Assembly: GCA_900554835.1 (NCBI GenBank)
Contig: USJD01000222.1
Location: 1-5,404 of the forward strand
From: an uncultured Prevotella sp.
Lineage (GTDB): Bacteria; Bacteroidota; Bacteroidia; Bacteroidales; Bacteroidaceae
DNA: 5,404 nucleotides
Direction of reading: 5' to 3'
Part shown: positions 1 to 5,404 of the stretch, piece after piece
Layout of the letters: each line of letters begins with the position of its first letter
Numbering within the stretch: the first letter of the stretch is position 1
Notes under the pieces: model-generated
Seen by the model: only the letters and a program-made list of their open reading frames with translations
Told to the model about the DNA's origin: nothing
The model's database searches: none
Position numbers and translations under genes: made by a program

Positions 1-17
1 TTAAGTTTTTTATTTTA

Positions 18-51
18 CTGGCTTATAATTCGAAAATTTTATATAAATTTG
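18..51 (+). promoter_or_regulatory. Putative Bacteroidota-type promoter for the small ORF/retropepsin pair
   Basis: TAAATTTG at 44-51 matches the Bacteroidota -7 consensus TAnnTTTG exactly. The -33 TTTG box expected about 20-25 bases upstream is not clear; only a CTGG at 18-21 lies in roughly the right place. The implied start of transcription is near 55-60, leaving a leader of about 20-25 bases before the ATG at 80. The surrounding DNA is very AT-rich, so a chance match to the -7 box is possible. Confidence 0.4.
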
Positions 52-66
52 CAACAATAATAAAAG

Positions 67-75
67 AAAGGAAAG
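67..75 (+). promoter_or_regulatory. Ribosome binding site of the small ORF
   Basis: AAAGGAAAG ends four bases before the ATG at 80. It is the only purine-rich, Shine-Dalgarno-like stretch in this leader and supports the ATG at 80 as a genuine start. That matters because the gene is only 50 codons long. Confidence 0.5.
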
Positions 76-79
76 CTAT

Positions 80-232
80 ATGGAAACAAAAGACAAGAAA
101 ATACAAGTTCATACCATAGACTACAAAGACATCGACAAGTTTTTCCCTGCTCATAGCGAGATTACTATGTCTCCACTTCCGAAAGGACACATAGCACGAC
201 TTGCTACCATCCACAAGGTTAAGGCTCAATAA
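80..232 (+). CDS. Small 50-aa hypothetical protein upstream of the retropepsin gene
   Basis: An ATG preceded by AAAGGAAAG opens a 50-codon frame that ends in TAA. I do not recognise the product. It is hydrophilic and mildly basic: eight lysines and one arginine against four aspartates and two glutamates, plus four histidines. It has no cysteine, no hydrophobic segment long enough for a membrane helix and no signal peptide, so it is probably cytosolic. The segment around residues 13-23 (IDYKDIDKFFP) mixes aromatic and acidic residues, and the tail from residue 33 (LPKGHIARLATIHK) is basic. It ends only 10 bases before the ATG of the retropepsin gene and is on the same strand, so the two are probably co-transcribed and may be translationally coupled. 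Partner, substrate or inhibitor of the protease are all possible, but that is speculation. Gene reality rests on the ribosome binding site, promoter and tight spacing. Confidence 0.6.
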   Translation: METKDKKIQVHTIDYKDIDKFFPAHSEITMSPLPKGHIARLATIHKVKAQ

Positions 233-242
233 AAACTTCAAG

Positions 243-677
243 ATGAAAAAGTCTATTACACAAAAATATCCTGCAAAGGCTGAAAGCATTCTGTCAAGTT
301 GTTTTGTGATAAAACCTGCAACTAACAATAAACTTGAATATTGCGAAGCCAAGGATGTCCTTTGGGATACAGGTGCTACAAACACTATTATATCCAGAAA
401 CATAGCAGATGCTTTAGGATTGGAACCTATCCAAAAAGCCATGATTGCAGGAATTGGCGGAAATGTAGAGGCTTACACTTATAAAATAAGCCTATATTTT
501 GCCAAAGAAGGTGCTTGGATAAAAGATTTGGAAGTTCTTGCTTGTGATTTAGAAGACAATGACATTATCATTGGCATGGACACCATTACACGAGGAGACT
601 TAGCTATCACCAATAAAAATGGAGAAACATGGTTCTCTTTCCGTATTCCTTCACAAGAGCATATTGAATTTGAGTAA
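243..677 (+). CDS. Retropepsin-like (clan AA) aspartic protease, 144 aa
   Basis: This is a small single-domain aspartic protease of the retropepsin fold. The catalytic motif is D42-T43-G44-A45 inside VLWDTGATNTIIS, followed by a helix ending in the typical ALGL (57-60). A glycine-rich stretch AGIGG (69-73) fits the flap region, and IIIGMD (108-113) is the hydrophobic-hydrophobic-Gly motif that packs under the active site, as in the families annotated gag-asp_protease or Asp_protease_2. One DTG motif in about 140 residues means it must dimerise to build an active site, as retroviral and bacterial retropepsins do. There is no signal peptide or membrane helix, so it is probably cytosolic. I place the start at ATG 243. 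An in-frame TTG at 201 would add 14 unconvincing residues overlapping the upstream small gene. No clear Shine-Dalgarno precedes 243, which fits coupling to the upstream stop at 230-232. The protease class is well supported; its substrate is unknown. No reverse transcriptase or integrase is present nearby, so this is not visibly part of a retroelement. Confidence 0.85.
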   Translation: MKKSITQKYPAKAESILSSCFVIKPATNNKLEYCEAKDVLWDTGATNTIISRNIADALGLEPIQKAMIAGIGGNVEAYTYKISLYFAKEGAWIKDLEVLACDLEDNDIIIGMDTITRGDLAITNKNGETWFSFRIPSQEHIEFE

Positions 678-691
678 GACGTTTATTATCT

Positions 692-738
692 AAAAAATCC
701 CTGCCATAGGAAGCCTTTCCTACAGCAGGGATTTTTCT
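692..738. terminator. Bidirectional intrinsic terminator between convergent genes
   Basis: A perfect 12-bp stem pairs AAAAATCCCTGC (693-704) with GCAGGGATTTTT (725-736). After a 2x2 internal loop (CA against CA) a second 6-bp stem pairs TAGGAA (707-712) with TTCCTA (717-722), closing a four-base loop GCCT. The stem is flanked by T on the plus strand (732-736) and by six A at 692-697, which read as a U run on the minus strand. It lies 15 bases after the retropepsin stop and about 56 bases after the carB stop, so it can end both convergent transcripts. Confidence 0.85.
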
Positions 739-760
739 ATTGGGAATCATCAAGAATGAC

Positions 761-795
761 TTAACTGTCAATTCTTAACTACTAACTATCAACTA
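761..795. repeat. Degenerate heptamer repeat overlapping the carB stop codon
   Basis: Three consecutive 7-base units follow the pattern YYAACTA: TTAACTA (775-781), CTAACTA (782-788) and TCAACTA (789-795). A further related TTAACT sits at 761-766. On the minus strand the units read TAGTTGA, TAGTTAG, TAGTTAA, and the TAG of the first is the carB stop codon. The tract lies in the 3' untranslated region of carB before the terminator. I associate such low-complexity intergenic tracts with Bacteroidales genomes, from memory; no function is apparent. Confidence 0.6.
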
Positions 796-3700
796 TTTAT
801 ACTCTCCCCAAGCCTTGATGTCGATATCCTCGAGCTTGGTGGTGCAGAATGCATAGATGAATGCACTCGCCAGACGGCTGTTGGTAATCAATGGCACGTT
901 CAGGTCGATGGCAGCACGGCGAATCTTGTAACCATTGCTCAACTCGCTGCTGGTCAAGTTCTTCGGAATATTCACTACCATATCAATCTCGTGGTTGTGG
1001 AGCATCTCCAAAGCCTTTGGCGCACCGCCTTCTGCCTCCTCTGATGGCCAGAGCACACGGGTGTTCTCTATGCCATTCTCGGTGAGGAACTTGCTACTAC
1101 CACCAGTTGCATACAGCTTGTAACCATGCTTAACCAGCATCTGGGCAGCATCGAGCAAATCTACCTTCTGCTTGGCAGAACCTGTAGAAAGCAGGATGTT
1201 CTTGGCTGGAATGCGATGACCCACAGAAAGCATACTCTTCAGAAGAGCGGTAGATGTATCGTCGCCCAAGCAACCTACCTCACCCGTACTGCTCATATCC
1301 ACACCCAATACAGGGTCCGCCTTCTGCAAACGGTTGAAGCTGAACTGAGATGCCTTGATACCTACATAGTCGAGATCGAAGAGGTTCTTGTGTGGCTTCT
1401 CTACTGGCAAACCGAGCATCACGCGGGTAGCCAACTCGATGAGGTTGATCTTCAATACCTTGCTCACGAATGGGAACGAACGGCTGGCACGCAAGTTACA
1501 CTCGATAACGAGAATATCATTGTCACGAGCCATAAACTGGATGTTGAACGGACCATTGATGTGCAACTCCTTGGCAATCTGACGACCTACTCGCTTCACA
1601 CGACGCACTGTCTCAACATACAACTTCTGAGGAGGGAACTGGATGGTAGCATCACCAGAGTGAACACCGGCAAACTCGATGTGCTCGGAAATAGCATAGG
1701 CAATCACCTCACCATTCTTTGCCACTGCATCCATCTCAATCTCCTTGGCATGCTCGATAAACTTACTAACTACCACTGGGTGATCCTCACTTACATTGGC
1801 AGCCAACTGCAGGAATCGCTTCAACTCTTCCTCGTTAGAACATACGTTCATCGCAGCACCAGAAAGAACGTAGCTTGGACGAACCAATACAGGGAAACCT
1901 ACACGCTCGATGAAGTTGTCGATGTCCTCCATAGAGGTCAGGGCGCTCCACTCTGGCTGGTTGATGCCGTTGTTGGTCAACATCTGAGAGAACTTGGCAC
2001 GGTCCTCAGCGTTATCGATGTCCTTGGCAGCAGTACCTAAGATTGGCACGTTCTGTGCATCCAGATGCATAGCCAGGTTGTTTGGAATCTGACCACCGGT
2101 AGATACGATGACGCCATGAGGCTGCTCCATCTCGATGATATCCATCACGCGCTCGAAGGTCAACTCGTCGAAGTAGAGACGGTCGCACATATCGTAGTCG
2201 GTAGAAACTGTCTCTGGGTTGTAGTTGATCATCACTGAGCGCCAGCCCTCCTTGCGGATTGTATTCAAAGCCTGAACGCCACACCAGTCGAACTCTACGG
2301 AAGAACCGATGCGATAAGCACCTGAACCGAGTACGATGATAGAACGGTGATCGTTCTCGAAGTTGATGTCGCTCTTCACACCTGCGTAGGTTACATAGAG
2401 GTAGTTGGTCTGAGCAGGATACTCTGCTGCCAGGGTATCAATCTGCTTTACTACAGGCAGAATGCCATAGCTCTTGCGCTTGTTGCGAACCAGGAGGGCT
2501 GCCTTGTGCATGTTGCCCAACTCCTGCTCCAAGCCCACGGCACGAGCAACCTGGAAGTCGGTGAAACCGTAAACCTTAGCGGTGCGGAGCAGATCCTGAC
2601 CGATGGTATTGATGTTGCACTTCTTCATCTCTTCGTCGATGTCGATGATGTGCTTCAGTTTCTCCAGGAACCACTTGTCAATCTTGGTCAAGTCGTGAAT
2701 CTGATCTACGGTATAGCCCTTGTGCATTGCCTTTGAAATCACGAACACACGCTTATCTGTTGGCTCGCGCAAAGCTGCATCGATATCATCGATTTCAAGT
2801 TCCTTGTTCTCTACGAAGCCGTGCATGCCCTGACCTATCATACGAAGACCCTTCTGAATGGCCTCCTCGAAGTTGCGGCCGATGGCCATTACCTCACCTA
2901 CTGACTTCATAGATGAACCCAACTCCTTATCTACGCCACGGAACTTAGACAAGTCCCAACGAGGAATCTTACAAACCACGTAGTCCAATGCTGGCTCGAA
3001 GAAAGCTGATGTGGTCTTGGTAACAGAGTTCTTCAACTCGAACAGGCCGTAGCCCATACCGAGCTTGGCTGCAACGAAGGCCAGAGGATAACCGGTAGCC
3101 TTAGAAGCCAAGGCAGATGAACGGCTCAAGCGGGCATTCACCTCAATCACGCGATAGTCCTCGCTCTTAGGGTCGAAGGCATACTGCACGTTACACTCAC
3201 CTACGATTCCAATGTGACGGATAATCTTGATGGCGAGGGCACGGAGCTTATGATACTCAGAATTGCTCAGGGTCTGAGATGGAGCGATGACGATACTCTC
3301 ACCGGTATGGATACCTAATGGGTCGAAGTTCTCCATGTTACAAACTGTGATACAGTTGTCGTAACGGTCACGAACTACCTCATACTCAATCTCTTTCCAA
3401 CCCTTCAAACTCTTCTCTACCAATACCTGTGGAGAGAATGAGAAGGCCTTCTCTGCGAGTTTGTTCAACTCCTCCTCGTTGTCTGCGAAACCAGAACCGA
3501 GTCCACCCAATGCGTAAGCAGCACGGATGATGACAGGATAGCCGAGCTCAGCAGCAGCCTTGCGGGTCTGCTCGATGTTCTCGCAAGCCTCGCTCTTGAT
3601 GGTCTTCACATTGATTTCATCCAGCTTTTCTACGAAGAGCTCACGGTCCTCAGTATCCATGATAGCCTGAACAGGAGTACCCAACACCTTGACATTATAT

Positions 3701-4026
3701 TTCTCCAGGATGCCCTGGCGATAGAGTTCCACACCACAGTTGAGGGCAGTCTGACCACCGAAGCTGAGGAGGATTCCGTCTGGCTTCTCCTTCTGGATAA
3801 CACGCTCTACGAAGTATGGCTGCACTGGCAGGAAGTAAATCTGGTCGGCAACACCTTCTGATGTCTGTACGGTTGCGATATTCGGGTTGATGAGCACTGT
3901 CTCGACACCTTCCTCGCGCAATGCCTTCAGGGCCTGCGAACCTGAGTAGTCGAACTCACCTGCTTCACCGATCTTCAAGGCTCCAGAACCTAAGAGGAGC
4001 ACCTTCTTTATATTTTCGTCTTTCAT
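793..4026 (-). CDS. carB: Carbamoyl-phosphate synthase large subunit (glutamine-hydrolysing), 1077 aa
   Basis: CarB makes carbamoyl phosphate from bicarbonate, two ATP and the ammonia delivered by CarA, feeding pyrimidine and arginine synthesis in the cytosol. The length is normal (E. coli has 1073 residues). The first half (about 1-400) is the carboxyphosphate ATP-grasp unit: a GSGALKIGEAGEFDYSG opening (13-29), R128, R168, the glycine-rich loop GGLGSG (174-179), H240-TG and the metal/ATP site EVNARLSRSS (295-304). An oligomerisation region follows (about 400-550). The second ATP-grasp unit (about 560-940) repeats the plan: VLGSGAYRIGSSVEFDW (565-581), RPSYVLSG (716-723), HIEFAGVHSGD (782-792) and IECNLRASRS (841-850). 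The C-terminal MGS-like effector domain runs from about 943. The start is the ATG at 4026, with AGGA six bases upstream. Several stretches look closer to animal CPS1/CAD than to E. coli CarB. No frameshift or missing catalytic motif is visible. It lies 12 bases after carA. Confidence 0.97.
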   Translation of the reverse strand: MKDENIKKVLLLGSGALKIGEAGEFDYSGSQALKALREEGVETVLINPNIATVQTSEGVADQIYFLPVQPYFVERVIQKEKPDGILLSFGGQTALNCGVELYRQGILEKYNVKVLGTPVQAIMDTEDRELFVEKLDEINVKTIKSEACENIEQTRKAAAELGYPVIIRAAYALGGLGSGFADNEEELNKLAEKAFSFSPQVLVEKSLKGWKEIEYEVVRDRYDNCITVCNMENFDPLGIHTGESIVIAPSQTLSNSEYHKLRALAIKIIRHIGIVGECNVQYAFDPKSEDYRVIEVNARLSRSSALASKATGYPLAFVAAKLGMGYGLFELKNSVTKTTSAFFEPALDYVVCKIPRWDLSKFRGVDKELGSSMKSVGEVMAIGRNFEEAIQKGLRMIGQGMHGFVENKELEIDDIDAALREPTDKRVFVISKAMHKGYTVDQIHDLTKIDKWFLEKLKHIIDIDEEMKKCNINTIGQDLLRTAKVYGFTDFQVARAVGLEQELGNMHKAALLVRNKRKSYGILPVVKQIDTLAAEYPAQTNYLYVTYAGVKSDINFENDHRSIIVLGSGAYRIGSSVEFDWCGVQALNTIRKEGWRSVMINYNPETVSTDYDMCDRLYFDELTFERVMDIIEMEQPHGVIVSTGGQIPNNLAMHLDAQNVPILGTAAKDIDNAEDRAKFSQMLTNNGINQPEWSALTSMEDIDNFIERVGFPVLVRPSYVLSGAAMNVCSNEEELKRFLQLAANVSEDHPVVVSKFIEHAKEIEMDAVAKNGEVIAYAISEHIEFAGVHSGDATIQFPPQKLYVETVRRVKRVGRQIAKELHINGPFNIQFMARDNDILVIECNLRASRSFPFVSKVLKINLIELATRVMLGLPVEKPHKNLFDLDYVGIKASQFSFNRLQKADPVLGVDMSSTGEVGCLGDDTSTALLKSMLSVGHRIPAKNILLSTGSAKQKVDLLDAAQMLVKHGYKLYATGGSSKFLTENGIENTRVLWPSEEAEGGAPKALEMLHNHEIDMVVNIPKNLTSSELSNGYKIRRAAIDLNVPLITNSRLASAFIYAFCTTKLEDIDIKAWGEYK

Positions 4027-4031
4027 CTTTT

Positions 4032-4036
4032 TTCCT
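4032..4036 (-). promoter_or_regulatory. Shine-Dalgarno site of carB
   Basis: In the 12-base gap between the carA stop and the carB ATG the minus strand reads TTAGGAAAAAAG. AGGA lies six bases before the ATG, a good spacing. It is unusually clear for a Bacteroidota gene, fixes the carB start at 4026, and suggests independent ribosome loading on a shared carAB transcript. Confidence 0.6.
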
Positions 4037-4038
4037 AA

Positions 4039-5124
4039 TTATTTAAGTGTTTCTACAAACTTATCAAACATGAACTCTGTATCCACAGGACCTGAACAAG
4101 CCTCTGGGTGGAACTGGCTTGAGAACCAAGGGTTCACCTTGTGGCGGATACCCTCGTTGGAGCCATCATTCATATTGACAAAGAGTTCCTCCCAATCGTT
4201 GCCCAATGTCTTGGCGTCAACGGCATAACCGTGGTTCTGAGAGGTGATGTAGCAATTATTGGTTCCTACCATGCGTACAGGCTGGTTGTGTGAACGGTGA
4301 CCATACTTCAACTTGTAGATGGTTGCACCGGCTGCCTTAGAAAGCAACTGGTTACCCATACAGATACCGCAGATAGGCTTGCGGCTCTGATTGATCTGCT
4401 TGCGGATAATATTTACAGCATCCTCGCACATATCTGGGTCGCCAGGACCATTTGCCAGGAACAAGCCATCGAAATCCATATCGGTGTAATCGTAATTCCA
4501 AGGCACACGAATTACCTCAACACCTCTGTTGATGAGGCAACGGATGATGTTTGCCTTCACACCGCAGTCAACGAGTACCACCTTCTTGCCGGCACCCTCG
4601 TTGTAACGGATAATCTCCTTGCAGCTCACCTGGTCAACGAAGTTTACACCCTCATAGTTAGCCTCAGGGATGTTGTCTGGTTCATCATCAAAGAGAATCT
4701 TACCCATCATCACACCATGCTCACGGAGCACCTTAGTCAACTCACGAGTGTCGATGCCTGTGATTCCTGGCACCTTTTCGCGCTTCAACCAGTCGGCAAG
4801 ACTCTCCACTGCATTCCAGTGGCTGTACTGCTCGCTGTAATCATTCACGATGATGGCAGAAGCATAAATCTTGTCACTCTCCATGAAGGTTGGCAAACCA
4901 TTCTCCTCGAAAGTAAATGGTGGCACACCATAGTTGCCCACGAGAGGGAATGTAAGTGTCATCAACTGACCGGCGTAAGAAGGGTCGGTCAAACTCTCTG
5001 GATATCCCATCATGGCTGTGTTGAACACAACCTCGCCCGCTACAGGAGCGTCATATCCAAAAGATTTGCCATGGAACTTGGTTCCATCGCTCAAAACTAA
5101 GGTTACTTTTTTCATATCTGACAT
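4039..5124 (-). CDS. carA: Carbamoyl-phosphate synthase small subunit (glutamine amidotransferase), 361 aa
   Basis: CarA hydrolyses glutamine and passes the ammonia through an internal tunnel to CarB. The N-terminal small-chain domain occupies about residues 1-150 and holds ITGIDTR (121-127). The class I glutaminase domain runs from about 181: NGPGDP (225-230), the nucleophile elbow GICMGNQ with C255 (253-259), SQNHG (295-299), and the QFHPE motif providing H339 and E341. The triad is therefore complete and the enzyme should be glutamine-dependent. The residue after the elbow glycine is Asn (N258) rather than the usual His, as I recall for animal CPS1, which has lost the cysteine. I chose the ATG at 5124; a second in-frame ATG at 5115 (Met4) is an equally plausible start, as neither has a strong Shine-Dalgarno and only an A-rich leader precedes them. 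The length is slightly below E. coli CarA (382). It sits 65 bases after the purF-like gene and 12 bases before carB. Confidence 0.96.
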   Translation of the reverse strand: MSDMKKVTLVLSDGTKFHGKSFGYDAPVAGEVVFNTAMMGYPESLTDPSYAGQLMTLTFPLVGNYGVPPFTFEENGLPTFMESDKIYASAIIVNDYSEQYSHWNAVESLADWLKREKVPGITGIDTRELTKVLREHGVMMGKILFDDEPDNIPEANYEGVNFVDQVSCKEIIRYNEGAGKKVVLVDCGVKANIIRCLINRGVEVIRVPWNYDYTDMDFDGLFLANGPGDPDMCEDAVNIIRKQINQSRKPICGICMGNQLLSKAAGATIYKLKYGHRSHNQPVRMVGTNNCYITSQNHGYAVDAKTLGNDWEELFVNMNDGSNEGIRHKVNPWFSSQFHPEACSGPVDTEFMFDKFVETLK

Positions 5125-5161
5125 TTGATTCTTTTATTTCATACTTATAAGAGCAAATGAA

Positions 5162-5188
5162 TTCTTCACTCTTCGTTCTTCACTCTTC
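5162..5188. repeat. 13-base tandem direct repeat between the purF-like gene and carA
   Basis: On the plus strand TTCTTCACTCTTC occurs perfectly at 5162-5174 and again at 5176-5188, separated by one G, a 14-base period. On the transcribed minus strand each unit reads GAAGAGTGAAGAA, itself internally repetitive (GAAGA twice). It begins two bases after the stop codon of the upstream gene and lies entirely within the 66-base intergenic gap. It is not palindromic, so it is not a terminator hairpin. Confidence 0.75.
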
Positions 5189-5190
5189 AC

Positions 5191-5404
5191 TTATTTATGA
5201 TAAACGTTTTCGATATAGTTCACAAACGACTGGTTGCAGAGCTTCGTGCCGCCTGGGGTTGGATAATGACCGGTGAAATACCAGTCGCCCTTGTGGTTTG
5301 GAATCGCCTCGCGCAAGCCCTCGATGCTCTGGAACACGAGCTGGATAGGAGTGGTCATGCCCTCTGGGCGAAGCATCTCTACTATCTTCTCGTTGATTTC
5401 CTCG
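5191..5404 (-). CDS. purF: Probable amidophosphoribosyltransferase, C-terminal end (partial)
   Basis: This is the last 70 codons of a gene whose start lies beyond the right edge; the frame is open to base 5404 and stops with TAA at 5193-5191. An in-frame ATG at 5376 is internal, since nine sense codons precede it without a stop. The visible tail contains PEGMTTPIQLVFQ, GDWYFTGHYPTPGG and NQSFVNYIE. The WYFTG-YPTPGG-NxxFVN pattern is what I remember from the C-terminus of the long Bacteroidota amidophosphoribosyltransferase (PurF family), which makes 5-phosphoribosylamine from PRPP and glutamine in the first step of purine synthesis. The order of this gene, then carA and carB, also fits what I recall for Bacteroides. 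The catalytic N-terminal Cys and PRPP loop are outside the window, so the assignment rests on tail motif and neighbours only. It is probably co-transcribed with carAB. Confidence 0.65.
   Translation of the reverse strand, partial: EEINEKIVEMLRPEGMTTPIQLVFQSIEGLREAIPNHKGDWYFTGHYPTPGGTKLCNQSFVNYIENVYHK

Noticed and set aside
201..242. TTG at 201 as the retropepsin start
   Set aside because: It would add 14 residues of unlikely sequence overlapping the upstream gene. The ATG at 243 fits the domain boundary better and sits 10 bases after the preceding stop codon.
291..302. Lipobox-like LSSC (residues 17-20) in the retropepsin
   Set aside because: The preceding 16 residues are polar (including several Lys and Gln) and form no hydrophobic signal segment, so a lipoprotein signal is not credible.
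23..442. A 139-codon minus-strand frame rich in Phe, Leu and Val, looking like a membrane protein
   Set aside because: It is antisense to both the small gene and the retropepsin. The apparent hydrophobicity comes from reading A-rich coding DNA backwards.
243..677. Retropepsin as the pol-type protease of a retroelement or prophage
   Set aside because: No reverse transcriptase, integrase, capsid gene, long repeat or target-site duplication is visible on either side within the window.
1126..2040. A 304-codon open frame on the plus strand inside carB
   Set aside because: It lies wholly antisense to the conserved second ATP-grasp and effector regions of carB, its product resembles no family I know, and it has no ribosome binding site. 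It is a shadow of carB codon bias.
4297..5100. A 267-codon open frame on the plus strand inside carA
   Set aside because: It is fully antisense to a well-conserved carA, with no recognisable domain in its product; a by-product of carA codon use.
5140..5157. Possible promoter for carA on the minus strand (TTTG at 5157-5154 and TAAGTATG at 5147-5140)
   Set aside because: The -7-like box has one mismatch and the two elements are only six bases apart, far too close for the Bacteroidota -33/-7 arrangement.

Overview
The window looks like a piece of a Bacteroidota chromosome, most likely Prevotella/Segatella or a close Bacteroidales relative. This rests on the protein style of CarA and CarB, the arrangement of a purF-like gene followed by carA and carB (remembered as common in Bacteroides and Prevotella), a TAnnTTTG-type promoter element, weak A-rich ribosome binding sites, and short intergenic repeats of a kind I associate with these genomes. 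No database search was possible, so the genus is an inference.

Right side, minus strand (5404 down to 793). A three-gene cluster reads right to left. It holds the last 70 codons of a gene that continues beyond the window (probably amidophosphoribosyltransferase, PurF), then carA, then carB. All gaps are short (65 and 12 bases) and I see no terminator between the genes, so they are probably one transcript. CarA releases ammonia from glutamine, and CarB combines it with bicarbonate and two ATP to make carbamoyl phosphate for pyrimidine and arginine synthesis. PurF, if correct, is the glutamine-using entry step of purine synthesis, so the cluster would group entry reactions of nucleotide synthesis. 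Both CarA and CarB resemble animal CPS1/CAD more than the E. coli enzyme in several diagnostic stretches, including the C-terminal effector domain of CarB.

Left side, plus strand (1 to 677). A putative promoter is followed by a 50-codon gene of unknown function and, 10 bases later, a 144-codon gene for a compact retropepsin-like aspartic protease. The pair faces carB and is visibly more AT-rich than the car genes. This little two-gene unit is the least understood part of the window. The function of the small protein and the protease's substrate cannot be read from the sequence.

Between the two sides (678 to 792) lies a strong hairpin that can terminate transcription in both directions, then a run of degenerate 7-base repeats that runs into the carB stop codon. 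A different direct repeat, 13 bases twice with a 14-base period, fills the gap between the purF-like gene and carA.
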